Source of the DNA: Frondihabitans sucicola
GTDB taxonomy: Bacteria > Actinomycetota > Actinomycetes > Actinomycetales > Microbacteriaceae
Assembly (NCBI RefSeq): GCF_030296615.1
Contig: NZ_AP027732.1
Coordinates: 3,415,042-3,479,041, forward strand
DNA length: 64,000 bases
Direction: 5' to 3'
Numbering within the stretch: position 1 is the stretch's first letter; every line of letters begins with the position of its first letter. The notes under the pieces are model-generated. The model made no database searches and was not told the origin of the DNA. It saw only the letters and a program-made list of their open reading frames with translations. A program made the translations under genes and the position numbers. Shown here piece by piece: positions 17,933 through 26,618 of the stretch.

Positions 17933-20061
17933 ATGACGATGGAACGCGGCGTCTACGCACAGGGCTGGTTCTCGCGCGGGCACAACTACCACCCGAGCCT
18001 CCCGCCACGACGCCTGAAAATGGTCGAGGACTTCGCTGAATATCGGGCGACGCTCATCACGTGGCCGTCGCTCGGCGGCGGCCCGATCTCTCTCGCATAT
18101 CTCGAGGACGAAGCCTCGGCGCCGATCCCGGCCCGCTACCGCCAGTACGGATTCCTCAAGGACTCGGAGTTCCTCGACGAGTGCCGCAAGCGCGGAGTCA
18201 AAGCATTCAGTGTGATTTTCTCCACGCAGGGATGGGAATTCCCCGTCGAACTGAACGACGCCGAGGACGAGATCCTCGCCATGAACGAGCTTCGCGGAGT
18301 GGGCAAGCCGGGGTGGCTCGGCCTGCGAGAGTTCACGCAGAACCGCTACCCGAAACTTTGGGCTCCCTTCGAGAAGTACTTCCCGGAGGGCCTGACGAAC
18401 AGTCGCGGCGAGAGGGTCACCGACCTCTGGGAGGAGTGCGCATCACGCGACATCCACGGGAACGCACAACACGCGACCTGGCTCGAAGTGCCCGAACTCG
18501 AGCAGCAGTGCCACTACATGGACATCGGCAATCCGGTCTGGCGCGAGTACCTGAAGGCGATCGTCCGGATCCATGTCGACGCGGGAGTCGACGGCATCCA
18601 ATTCGACGAGCCGGACAGCCCGCTGGCAGCCCTCGCCTACGGCGGGTCCTTCAGCTACGACAACGTCACCGGATTCACCGCGTATCTCGCAGCCCTCGAC
18701 CCCTCCTCCGTTCCAGCCTCCGTCGGCGACCTCGGATCGTTCCACTACGGCGAGTGGCTCCTCGCGCGCGGTGTCGACTGGGTCAACCTCAAAGCCGAGG
18801 GCGACGAAGGAGTGGTCGCGCGCCTCTACATGCGATTCATGCAGAAGCAGCAGGCGTCGAACTTCAAGGAGCTCTCCGACTACGTCCGCGACTACGCCGC
18901 GAGCAAGGGCCGCACGGTTCTCGTCTCGTCGAACCTCTACGACGGTGCGACCTGGCACGATCCGCTGGCCGAGATGGTCGACATCCTGGTTCCGGAGCAG
19001 CGCCACACGTTGTATTCGCAACCCGCCTGGATGCGGTACATCGCGGCGTTCGGCGGCGACAAGCCGGTCGCCATCAGCACAAATCCCTACGACGGCGTCA
19101 TGCCCGAGCTTCTTCCCCGGATGAACCGAGGCAAAGACTTCGACCGGTTCCGCGTCATGCTCTACGAGGCTGCCGCTCTGGGGGTGAACATGTCGGTGCC
19201 CTACGGGGCGTGGATGGGCAGCGTCATCAAGGATGCCGTTTGGGCACCCCACGAGGAGACGGTCGAGATCCAGAACTTCCTGGCCGACCACGAGGACCTC
19301 TTTGCCCGTCGCACTGCCAACACGACCCTGATCGTCTACTCGACCGACAGCAATTTCATCGAGAACGTGTGGCAGGTCCAGGGCGCCCCCACGGCAGTAA
19401 GGACAACTACCCGGAAGTCGGTGAGACAGGTCCCCAGGCGCTCCCCTTTCAGCGAGTCGCCAGTGCCATCGCACTGTCCCAGCGCCCGTTCGACGTGGCC
19501 GTCTTCCACGACGGCGTCCTTCGCGAAGACGACGTCTCGGCGGCCCGTCTCGCGCGGTACTCCGAGATCGTCCTCCCCGGCTGCAGTTCGCTGACGGCCG
19601 TGCAGGTGAAGGCACTGGTGGACTACGCCGACGACGGCGGGCGACTCGTCGTGGTCGGCGAGATCGGCGGACCGGGCGCGGACGACATCACGAACCACGA
19701 GAACACTGTCTCCGTAAAGAATCTGGAGCGGGGCGCATCGATCGATGAGCTCCGGTTGGCACCGCCGCAGGTGACGCTGACGACGCTTCCCCACGGAGCG
19801 GTCAATCTTCAGCATCCCGCGGACGACGTCGTGACGCTGCACATCGTCAACTACGACTACGACGTCGAAGCGGGCATCACGCCATCGGCCCTCGACGTGA
19901 GGGTCGAGGTCGCGCTCCCTTCTGCTCCGACTCGGGCGGCACTCTACGCCCCGGGCCAGGCGACGCCGCTCGAGCTGGAGATCACTGCCTCGGAGTCTGG
20001 GGAGACATCCGTCGTCATCCCGTCGATCGGCACCTACGTCATCGTCGAGTTCCGGCGGTAG
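17933..20061 (+). CDS. Putative intracellular glycoside hydrolase: TIM-barrel plus GH42-like trimerisation domain (frame broken once)
   Basis: About 709 aa after repair, with no signal peptide. Residues about 1-480 look like a glycosidase TIM barrel (YAQGWFSRGHNYHP…; VDAGVDGIQFDEPDSPL with D225/E226 as possible catalytic or binding acids; …VSSNLYDGATWHDPLAEMVDILVPEQRHTLYSQPAW…). Residues about 490-600 resemble the Rossmann-like beta-galactosidase trimerisation (GATase-like) domain (PFDVAVFHDGVL…YSEIVLPGCSSLTAVQVKALVDYADDGGRLVVVGE), followed by a beta-sandwich tail. The frame breaks in C5 at 19386-19390; one C restores GAPHGSKDNYPEVGE. Family assignment to GH42-like is by architecture only. 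It should cleave the sugar imported by the upstream transporter. Confidence 0.7.
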
Positions 20062-20357
20062 ATCTCACCCATCAGCGACGGGGCCGCCCTTGTCGGCGAC
20101 GACGGCAAGCACAAAATCGACACGCGCCATGAGGATGCCCGCAGGCGGACGTCTGCCGGCCGTGATTCCATCACCAGGTTGTCGCCCGAACCGACCCGTG
20201 GAGGTGGGCTGCCCCGAGCCCCTCCGTCTCGAGGCGTTCTCTTCGCAGGTCCGCGGGCTGCCCCTCACGGAACGGCGCGCGAACCGGCAGCTGAGCTCGG
20301 CGTCCGCGAACGCCGACTCGAAGCAGGTCTTCACCTGTTCCTGCCGGGCGAGAAAAA
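20062..20357. other. 296-base gap between the glycosidase gene and arsR
   Basis: No gene is supported. On the minus strand a short run (MARVDFVLAVVADKGGPVADG, ending near 20065, and the upstream RQEQVKTCFESAFADAEL) has protein-like composition but no family resemblance, no good start and no ribosome binding site. It could be a decayed gene end. No clear terminator is visible for the sugar operon. Confidence 0.35.
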
Positions 20358-20708
20358 TCAGACGGTCGCGAAGACAGCGGCAACGGCGTCGAGTGCTCCG
20401 GGGACGAGGGCGTAGTAGGCCCAAACACCTCGCTTGTCGCGGCTCAGGAGCCCCGCGTCGACGAGGATTTTGAGGTGATGTGAGACCGTCGGCTGGCTGA
20501 GGCCGAGTGGTTCGATGAGATCGCAGACGCAGGCTTCGTGCCCGTCATGCGCGGCGACCATCGAGATCAGGCGTAGCCGGGCGGGATCGGCGAGAGCCTT
20601 CAGGGTCTTCGCGAGCGCTTCGGCGTCGGCGGCACCGAGCGGCTCTCTGGTGAGGGGCGCACAGCAGGCCGTGACATCGGTGAGAGGAAGCAGTTCGGTG
20701 ACCGGCAT
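20358..20708 (-). CDS. arsR: Arsenic-responsive ArsR/SmtB repressor
   Basis: A 116-aa winged-helix repressor (LAKTLKALADPARLRLISMV; HTH PLGLSQPTVSHHLKILVDAGLL). Cysteines are C15-C16 (TACCAPL) and C60/C62 (EACVCDL). This resembles the Corynebacterium ArsR As(III) site, built from Cys15, Cys16 and a Cys near 55, rather than the E. coli site made only of the CVCDL helix. The ATG at 20708 is preferred over the longer open frame for homology and length. It is divergent from arsC, with two operator-like inverted repeats between them; arsenite binding should release it. Confidence 0.93.
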   Translation of the reverse strand: MPVTELLPLTDVTACCAPLTREPLGAADAEALAKTLKALADPARLRLISMVAAHDGHEACVCDLIEPLGLSQPTVSHHLKILVDAGLLSRDKRGVWAYYALVPGALDAVAAVFATV

Positions 20709-20724
20709 GACACCAGTCTCCCCA

Positions 20725-20784
20725 GACATTGACAGTTGTCGATGTCTTGATCCACACTCAAGGCATCGATGTTCGTCAATGCCT
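20725..20784. promoter_or_regulatory. arsR: ArsR operator pair in the arsR-arsC divergent region
   Basis: GACATTGAC (20725-20733) and GTCGATGTC (20738-20746) form an inverted repeat with one mismatch in nine and a 4-base spacer. A second, weaker repeat lies at 20761-20784 (AGGCAT…ATGCCT, inner CATCGA…TCAATG), just before the arsC start. Both match the CATyGAC half-site layout of ArsR-family operators. Their positions would let ArsR block transcription in both directions. Confidence 0.65.
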
Positions 20785-20793
20785 GGAGTGGTG

Positions 20794-21219
20794 ATGACCA
20801 AGAAGCCGACAGTGCTTTTCGTGTGTGTTCATAACGCCGGCCGGTCCCAGATGGCCGCCGGATTCATGAAAGGACTTTCCGGGGGCCGAGTCGACGTGAT
20901 GTCCGGCGGGTCCGAGCCCGGCAGCGCGATCAATCCCGTCGCGGTCGCCGTCATGGCCGAGGAAGGGATCGACATCACCGGCAACGTGCCCCAGCTGTTG
21001 ACGACAGACCAGGTCCGTGAGTCCGACGTGGTGATCACGATGGGCTGCGGCGACGCGTGTCCCGTCTTCCCCGGGACGAGATACGAGGACTGGGAACTGG
21101 TCGACCCGGCCGGTAAGACCCTCGACGAGGTGCGGCCGATCCGCGACGACATCCGAGGCCGCGTCCAGGCGCTCCTGGCAGAACTTCTTCCGGCCGAGGC
21201 CGACGAGGTGCTGTCGTGA
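20794..21219 (+). CDS. arsC: Arsenate reductase, LMW-phosphatase type (mycothiol/mycoredoxin or thioredoxin dependent)
   Basis: A 141-aa enzyme with the CX5R phosphate/arsenate loop at the N terminus (FVCVHNAGRSQMA, C11 to R17) and further cysteines in TMGCGDACPVFPG. The sequence AAGFMKGLSGGRVDVMSGGSEPG followed by ELVDPAGKTLDEVRPIRDDI is typical of actinobacterial ArsC proteins that use mycothiol and mycoredoxin. It reduces arsenate to arsenite in the cytoplasm. TGGAG precedes ATG 20794. The stop overlaps the next GTG (GTGA 21216-21219). Confidence 0.92.
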   Translation: MTKKPTVLFVCVHNAGRSQMAAGFMKGLSGGRVDVMSGGSEPGSAINPVAVAVMAEEGIDITGNVPQLLTTDQVRESDVVITMGCGDACPVFPGTRYEDWELVDPAGKTLDEVRPIRDDIRGRVQALLAELLPAEADEVLS

Positions 21220-22517
21220 CGATGACACTGACGGTGCCTGCACGGCACGATGCATCCCGCCTGGTCGGCCTCCCGGTCGCCGTGATCGGTGCCGGACCCG
21301 TCGGCCTTGCCGCGGCGGCACATCTCCTCGAGAGGGGTCTGGACGTCCTGGTCCTGGAATCCGGCGAAACCGCCGGCAGCGGGGTGTCGTCGTGGGGCCA
21401 CGTGCGCCTGTTCTCGCCCTGGGCCGAAGTCGTCGACCCGGCCGCGGGTCGACTCCTTGATGCGGTCGGCTGGGACGCTCCCGGGGCCACGATCCTGCCG
21501 TTGGGTTCTGACGTCGTCACGGAGTACCTGCTCCCCCTCGCCCAGACCCCGGCTCTCTCGGCTGTGATCCGCTATTCGTCGAAGGTCGACGCGGTGTCCC
21601 GGCAGGGAATGGACAAAACCCGCTCCCAGGGCCGCGCCGACGTCCCGTTCCTCCTCCGAGTCTCGACGCCGACCGGCCCCGAGTCCCTTCTCGCCCGTGC
21701 CGTCATCGACACCTCCGGAACCCTCTCGGAAGCGAACGGGCTCCTCTCCTCCGGCTGGAACGCGGACGCGGATGACGCGAGCTGGCTGGCGAATGCGATG
21801 CCAGATGTTCTCGGTGCCGAGCGCGACCGATTCGCAGGCCACCGCGTCATCGTCGTCGGCGCCGGTCACTCGGCCGCGAACACGCTCCTCGCCCTGGCGA
21901 AGGTGAAAGACACGGAGCCGGCGACGGAGATCGTCTGGGTGGTTCGCAACGCCAACCCGGTCCGGGTCTTCGGCGACGGTGCCGATGGTCTGGAGGCGCG
22001 CGGACGACTGGGCACTACCACTCAGGACCTCGTTCGCCACGGCGTCGTGGAGCTGGTCGACTCCTTCGAGATCGACGATGCACGGCCCGACGGCGACGGT
22101 GCCCTGCTGACGGGCCGTCGCGACGGGGAGCCGTTCGAGCTGCGCGGCGACGTCGTCGTGGCCGCGACGGGCTTCCGCCCCGACCTCTCGATCCTGCGGG
22201 AGATCCGCCTGTCGCTGGATGACATCGTGGAAGCGCCTCGAGCGTTGGCGCCGCTGATCGACCCGAACGTTCACTCCTGCGGAACCGTGCCTCCCCATGG
22301 CGTCGCGGAGTTGACGCAACCGGAACCGAACTTCTTCATCGCCGGGATGAAGTCCTATGGCCGAGCCCCGACGTTCCTCATGCTCACCGGCTATGAGCAG
22401 GTGCGCTCCCTTGCTGACGAACTCGCCGGCAACCACGACTCCGCCCGCATCGTGCAGCTCACCCTCCCCGAAACCGGCGTCTGCTCCTCCGGAAGCGGAT
22501 CTTCCTGCTGCTCGTGA
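21216..22517 (+). CDS. FAD/NAD(P)-binding flavoprotein of the ars operon (ArsO-like)
   Basis: A 433-aa two-dinucleotide-fold flavoprotein. The FAD motif is VAVIGAGPVGLAAAAHL (residues about 21-37), the NAD(P) motif VIVVGAGHSAANTLLAL lies near residue 210, and VVVAATGFRPDLS is the monooxygenase/oxidoreductase ATG motif. Flavin monooxygenase-like genes (arsO) occur in Streptomyces ars clusters; a role in modifying arsenicals is inference. The last residues are unusual, with C423 and a terminal SCCS (C431, C432), a possible metalloid-binding tail. It is translationally coupled at both ends (GTGA overlaps with arsC and the GNAT gene). Confidence 0.8.
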   Translation: MTMTLTVPARHDASRLVGLPVAVIGAGPVGLAAAAHLLERGLDVLVLESGETAGSGVSSWGHVRLFSPWAEVVDPAAGRLLDAVGWDAPGATILPLGSDVVTEYLLPLAQTPALSAVIRYSSKVDAVSRQGMDKTRSQGRADVPFLLRVSTPTGPESLLARAVIDTSGTLSEANGLLSSGWNADADDASWLANAMPDVLGAERDRFAGHRVIVVGAGHSAANTLLALAKVKDTEPATEIVWVVRNANPVRVFGDGADGLEARGRLGTTTQDLVRHGVVELVDSFEIDDARPDGDGALLTGRRDGEPFELRGDVVVAATGFRPDLSILREIRLSLDDIVEAPRALAPLIDPNVHSCGTVPPHGVAELTQPEPNFFIAGMKSYGRAPTFLMLTGYEQVRSLADELAGNHDSARIVQLTLPETGVCSSGSGSSCCS

Positions 22518-23035
22518 GAGAAACCATCCACACCAGGGCCATGACCGCGGCCGACTGGCCGGCCGTCGAAGGCATCTATGCCGAGGGGATCGCAACCGGC
22601 AACGCGACCTTCCAGGACAGGGCCCCCTCCTGGGCCGAGTTCGACAGCGGCAAGATCCCCGACCTCCGCCTCGTCGCCACCGATGCAAAAGGCGAGCTCA
22701 TCGGGTGGGTCGCGGCCCCGCAGACGTCGTCTCGACCGGTGTATCGGGGTGTCATCGAGCACTCCGTCTATGTCGCCGAGGCCGCCCGCGGTTCCGGAGT
22801 GGGGCACCTGCTCCTGGCGGACTTCGTCACCGCATCGGAAGCGGCCGGAGTATGGATGATCCAATCCGCGATCTTCCCTGAGAACCTCGCGAGCCTCGCT
22901 CTTCATGCCGCTCACGGGTTCCGAGAAGTCGGCATCCGGGAACGCATCGGCCGGATGAGCTTCGGCCCGTGGGCGGGGCAGTGGCGGGACAACATCTTCG
23001 TCGAGCGACGCAGCGACGTTGCTGGAACCACGTAG
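22514..23035 (+). CDS. GNAT N-acetyltransferase, ArsN1/phosphinothricin-acetyltransferase-like
   Basis: A 173-aa GNAT enzyme of the phosphinothricin-acetyltransferase branch (R-x-M-x-x-x-D-x-x-x-V-x-x-I-Y near the N terminus; SVYVAEAARGSGVGHLLLADFV acetyl-CoA loop; PENLASLALHAAHGFREVGIRERIGR). In arsenic operons this branch (ArsN1) acetylates arsinothricin, an arsenic-containing glutamate-analogue antibiotic. The operon position makes that more likely than glufosinate resistance. The start codon overlaps the flavoprotein stop (GTGA). The last gene of the operon. Confidence 0.8.
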   Translation: MRETIHTRAMTAADWPAVEGIYAEGIATGNATFQDRAPSWAEFDSGKIPDLRLVATDAKGELIGWVAAPQTSSRPVYRGVIEHSVYVAEAARGSGVGHLLLADFVTASEAAGVWMIQSAIFPENLASLALHAAHGFREVGIRERIGRMSFGPWAGQWRDNIFVERRSDVAGTT

Positions 23036-23126
23036 GGGCCCAGCCGCTCCAGCACGGCAGCCATCGGGGCCTCAGAATCGATCCGCGGGGTTTCCCCTGG
23101 CCGAGAATCACGGCCGCGAGACGACG

Positions 23127-23155
23127 AAGGCCCGATCCGCACGGGATCGGGCCTT
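23127..23155 (-). terminator. Rho-independent-type hairpin downstream of tRNA-Lys (and of the ars operon)
   Basis: AAGGCCCGATCC (23127-23138) and GGATCGGGCCTT (23144-23155) form a 12-bp perfect stem with a 5-base loop, immediately 3' of the minus-strand tRNA. It would also serve transcripts arriving from the ars operon on the plus strand. Confidence 0.85.
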
Positions 23156-23159
23156 GCTG

Positions 23160-23231
<72 letters not shown>

Positions 23232-23324
23232 GTGGCCTGTGGAAACTCGAGTTCCGCAACCGAGGAACAACATTAGCATGAGATCTGACGCCTCTTGAAC
23301 GCGTCCCGGCACCGAAGGAGAACC

Positions 23325-23798
23325 ATGTCCGATCGCCTCGAGAAGGGTGCTTCCGCACCCGACTTCACCCTGCCCGACGAGACCGGCAAGGCGGTGTCGC
23401 TGAGTGATTACCGCGGCGAGAAGGTCATCGTGTACTTCTATCCGGCGGCGTCGACTCCGGGCTGCACCACCGAGGCGTGCGACTTCCGCGACAACATCAA
23501 CTCGCTGAAATCGGCTGGTTACCAGGTGCTGGGCGTCTCCAAAGACGAGGCCCCCGCGCTGCAGAAGTTCCGCGACGAACAGGGTCTGAATTTCCCGCTG
23601 CTGAGCGACCCCGACCTGACGGTTCACACCGAGTACGCGGCGTACGGCGAGAAGTCGCTCTACGGCAAGACGGTCACCGGCGTGATCCGCTCGACGATCG
23701 TCGTCGGCGAAGACGGCACGGTCGAGCTCCCGCTCTACAACGTGAAGGCCACGGGCCACGTCAAATCGCTCCGCAAGAAGCTGGGCCTCGACGCCTGA
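23325..23798 (+). CDS. bcp: Thioredoxin-dependent thiol peroxidase, Bcp/PrxQ
   Basis: A 157-aa peroxiredoxin: APDFTLPDETGKAVSLSDYRG then the peroxidatic motif PAASTPGCTTEACDFRD with C47 (peroxidatic) and C52 (resolving, five residues on, the atypical 2-Cys PrxQ arrangement). It reduces hydroperoxides in the cytoplasm using thioredoxin. ATG 23325 follows AAGGAG. A single gene between tRNA-Lys and a convergent membrane-protein gene. Confidence 0.94.
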   Translation: MSDRLEKGASAPDFTLPDETGKAVSLSDYRGEKVIVYFYPAASTPGCTTEACDFRDNINSLKSAGYQVLGVSKDEAPALQKFRDEQGLNFPLLSDPDLTVHTEYAAYGEKSLYGKTVTGVIRSTIVVGEDGTVELPLYNVKATGHVKSLRKKLGLDA

Positions 23799-23819
23799 GG
23801 GCGGCTCGAGAGTCTCGGG

Positions 23820-24263
23820 TCAGTCGCGGTTCGTCGTGGCGGTCACGACGGGCGGCGACACGAGCAGTACGACGATCAGCACGGCCGGCACCACCAGTGC
23901 CCAGCCCACGGCGGGGGTCGCGGTGAGGCCCTGGAAGCAGCCGATTCCGACAGCGAACATGAGCACCTGCCAGACGATCGAGGCTCCGCGCATCCAGGCC
24001 TTGCCGTTCCAGGCTGCGACCACGATGAAGCCGAGCCAGACCGTGGCGACGAGAGCGAGCACCAGGATCGCCAGCCCCGCGGCGAGAGAATCGGCGTGCG
24101 CCGTGAAGACCTGAGCGATCAAGGCGATCGAGACGACGACCATGAGCAAGAACTCGCCCGTCAGCAGCACAATCAGGAGCCAGAGCAGGCCTGGGCGTCG
24201 CCGCGACACCTGTCGCCCCGCTGCGTCGTCCGCTCGACCGCCCGTTGACTCCGACACGCTCAC
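23820..24263 (-). CDS. Small four-helix integral membrane protein of unknown function
   Basis: 147 aa with a basic N-terminal tail of about 25 residues and four hydrophobic segments (LLWLLIVLLTGEFLLMVVVSIALI; LAILVLALVATVWLGFIVVAAW; ASIVWQVLMFAVGIGCF; WALVVPAVLIVVLLVSP). A homologous layout is common beside whiB1 in Microbacteriaceae-like genomes, but I do not recognise a named family. It converges on bcp with 21 bases between the stops. Confidence 0.75.
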   Translation of the reverse strand: MSVSESTGGRADDAAGRQVSRRRPGLLWLLIVLLTGEFLLMVVVSIALIAQVFTAHADSLAAGLAILVLALVATVWLGFIVVAAWNGKAWMRGASIVWQVLMFAVGIGCFQGLTATPAVGWALVVPAVLIVVLLVSPPVVTATTNRD

Positions 24264-24423
24264 AGTCCTCCCTTAACCCTTGATTTGGTCACACCAGTAT
24301 GCGACCATATTCGAGGTCGAAGTGACGCGCACATTGCCGTGCGTGCCTCCCGAATTCTTTTCTTTCCCCCACCGGAACCCTGGCACTTTGCTGTGCGGTT
24401 CAGCATTTAAGGAGTACCCATAG

Positions 24424-24672
24424 ATGGATTGGCGTGACAAGGCCGCCTGCCTGACTGCAGACCCGGAGCTCTTCTTCCCTGTCGGGAACACCGGGCCGGC
24501 CGTCGATCAGATCGACAAGGCGAAGGCGGTTTGTGCACGCTGCACCGTCACCGAGACGTGCCTTCAGTACGCTCTCGAGACGTCGCAAGACTCCGGCGTC
24601 TGGGGTGGCCTCAGCGAAGACGAGCGCCGCGCCCTCAAGCGCCGCGCCGCTCGGGCCCGCCGCGCCAGCTAG
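24424..24672 (+). CDS. whiB1: WhiB1-type iron-sulfur transcription factor
   Basis: An 82-aa WhiB protein with the four cluster cysteines C9, C37, C40 and C46 (ACL…CARC…CLQ), the turn GVWGG (58-62) and a basic C-terminal tail (RRALKRRAARARR). The opening MDWRDKAACLT…ELFFPVGN matches the WhiB1 branch, and the divergent neighbour pdtaS gives the same pairing as Rv3219/Rv3220c. WhiB1 binds a nitric-oxide-sensitive 4Fe-4S cluster and the housekeeping sigma factor. The AAGGAG ribosome binding site lies 9 bases from the ATG. An upstream gap of 160 bases holds its promoter. Confidence 0.9.
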   Translation: MDWRDKAACLTADPELFFPVGNTGPAVDQIDKAKAVCARCTVTETCLQYALETSQDSGVWGGLSEDERRALKRRAARARRAS

Positions 24673-25041
24673 CTTCGGCTCCGGCAGACAGCTCCGCTCG
24701 ACAACTTCATACGATCACAGCGGCCCCTCGGGGCTTGCAGCGCCGGGGGCGCGTTCCGGCACGGGCGACCGTGCGGGGCGCGCCCTTCGTGTGTGCTGTG
24801 GACGTACCGGGGTGTCGGAGTGCGCCGTCGCCGGTCAGCGTGCGCATGGCGTCGAGGCGCCTGTCGCCGGCCCCGGTCTGTGGCCCCGTGCGCCGTCGAG
24901 CCGCTGAGCTCTGCCCGCAGCGCGATGCCGACGCGAACGCCGAGTGGGCCGAAATGCACGCGGCTGCCACCTGAGGCGGACAACTCGGCCCACTCGCCAA
25001 AACGCTGAAGGCCTGAAGCCGGAGGCCGACGGGCGAGTCCC
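24673..25041. other. 369-base gap with a long inverted repeat, between whiB1 and pdtaS 3' ends
   Basis: No gene is supported. CGAGTGGGCCGA (24941-24952) and TCGGCCCACTCG (24985-24996) are a perfect 12-bp inverted repeat with a 32-base loop, lying 46 bases beyond the pdtaS stop on its strand. It may act as a transcription end or be part of a small RNA. The rest is GC-rich with no clear pattern. Confidence 0.45.
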
Positions 25042-26536
25042 CTAGGCCGGCTGCTTCGCCCAGCGGAGCGGCACGTCGATCGTCACCTCGGTGCCCGACC
25101 CGACCAGCGTGTGCCAATCGATGGTGCCCGAGAGCTCGCCCTGGATGAGGGTGCGCACGATCTGCGTCCCGAGCCCGGAGCCGACTTTGCCCTCGGGCAG
25201 GCCGATCCCGTTGTCGCGCACCTTGACCGTGAGCTGCTCGTCGGTGCGCTCGGCGATGATGTCGACATCCCCGTCGCGGCCGTCGAGGCCGTGCTCGACC
25301 GCGTTCGTGACGAGTTCTGTCAGAGCGAGCGCGAGCGGCGTCGCGTACTCGCTGGGCAGCGTGCCGAAACTGCCGGTGAACTTCGGCCGCACCGTGGTGT
25401 TGTGCGACGACGCGACCTCCGCGATGAGCAGCAGGACCCGCTCGAAGACGGTGTCGAAGTCGACGTTCTGATTGAGGCCCTCCGACAGCGTGTCGTGCAC
25501 CACGGCGATCGACGCGACACGGCGCATGGCCTGGTTGAGGGCGTCGCGCGCCACGTCGGTCTGCGTGCGACGGGCCTGGATGCGCAGCAGGGACGCCACG
25601 GTCTGCAGGTTGTTCTTGACGCGGTGGTGGATCTCGCGGATCGTCGCGTCTTTCGTGATGAGCTCGCGCTCCTGGTGCCGGAGCTCGGTGACGTCGCGGC
25701 ACAGCACGATGGCGCCGACCCGCTCGCCTCGGTCGCGCAGCGGATCGCACGCAGTGACACGGTGACGCCCTTGGCCTCGACGTCGGTGCGCCACGGAGCA
25801 CGGCCCGTCACGACCAGCGGCAGCGACTCGTCGACGACCAGTTTGCCCGACAGGAGGTTCGTGGTGACCTCCGCGAGCGACTCCCCTCGAGCTCACCGAG
25901 GAACCCCATGCGGTTGAAGGCCGAGAGACCGTTGGGGCTGGCGAAGACGACCGTGCCGTCGACGTCGAGTCGCAGGAGGCCGTCGGAGGCGCGGGGAGCA
26001 CCGCGCCGCGGCCCGGTCGGGGCACCGAGGTCGGGGAAGTCGCCGGCCGCGATCATCGCGAACAAGTCGTTGGCGCACTGGTTGAAGGTCAGCTCCTGCC
26101 GGCTCGGAGTCCGCGCCTCGCTGAGGTTGGTGTGCCGCGTGATGACGGCGATCGGGTGCTCGCTGATGTCGGGTCGACTGGCACCGAGTCGGCGAAGAAC
26201 CGGGACGGCCCGGACGCGCGTGGGTGTCTCCTCGTACCAGTCGGGAGCCGCCGAGTCGACGATCTGGGCGGTGTCGAACGCCTGCCCGATCTGCGCACGC
26301 CACTCGGGACGCACCTCGTGCCCGACGAAGTCGCGGTAGAAAAGGGTGGCCGAGCTCGACGGGCGGGCGTGAGCCACGGCCACGAAACTGCCGGAGTCGG
26401 TGGGCACCCAGAGCACCATGTCGGCGAACGCGAGGTCGGCCAAGAGCTGCCAGTCGCCGACGAGGAGGTGCAGCCACTCGACATCGGCCTCACTGGAGCG
26501 GCCTTGGGCGAGAACGAGATCACTGAGCGTCGACAC
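25042..26536 (-). CDS. pdtaS: Cytosolic sensor histidine kinase PdtaS (GAF-PAS-HisKA_2-HATPase; frame broken twice)
   Basis: About 498 aa after repair. GTG 26536 opens VSTLSDLVLAQGRSS. An N-terminal GAF-like domain (about 1-150) and a PAS domain precede the HisKA_2 dimerisation helix with phospho-acceptor His (IREIHHRVKNNLQTVASLLRIQARR). The HATPase region follows (ELVTNAVEHGL, DNGIGLP, GLGTQIVRTL). It has no transmembrane helix. Breaks lie in C4 at 25883-25886 and GG at 25742-25743; one base each restores GELEGESLAEVTTN and SLRAIPLRDRGERV. The layout and divergence from whiB1 match Rv3220c. PdtaS phosphorylates the antiterminator PdtaR. Confidence 0.9.
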
Positions 26537-26618
26537 GTCGTTCAGCCTAACCGCCGCGCCCGGGGACTCGCGTCGCCGATACGGGACACCGCGCCGCGCC
26601 CGGGCCGATAATCGACGT

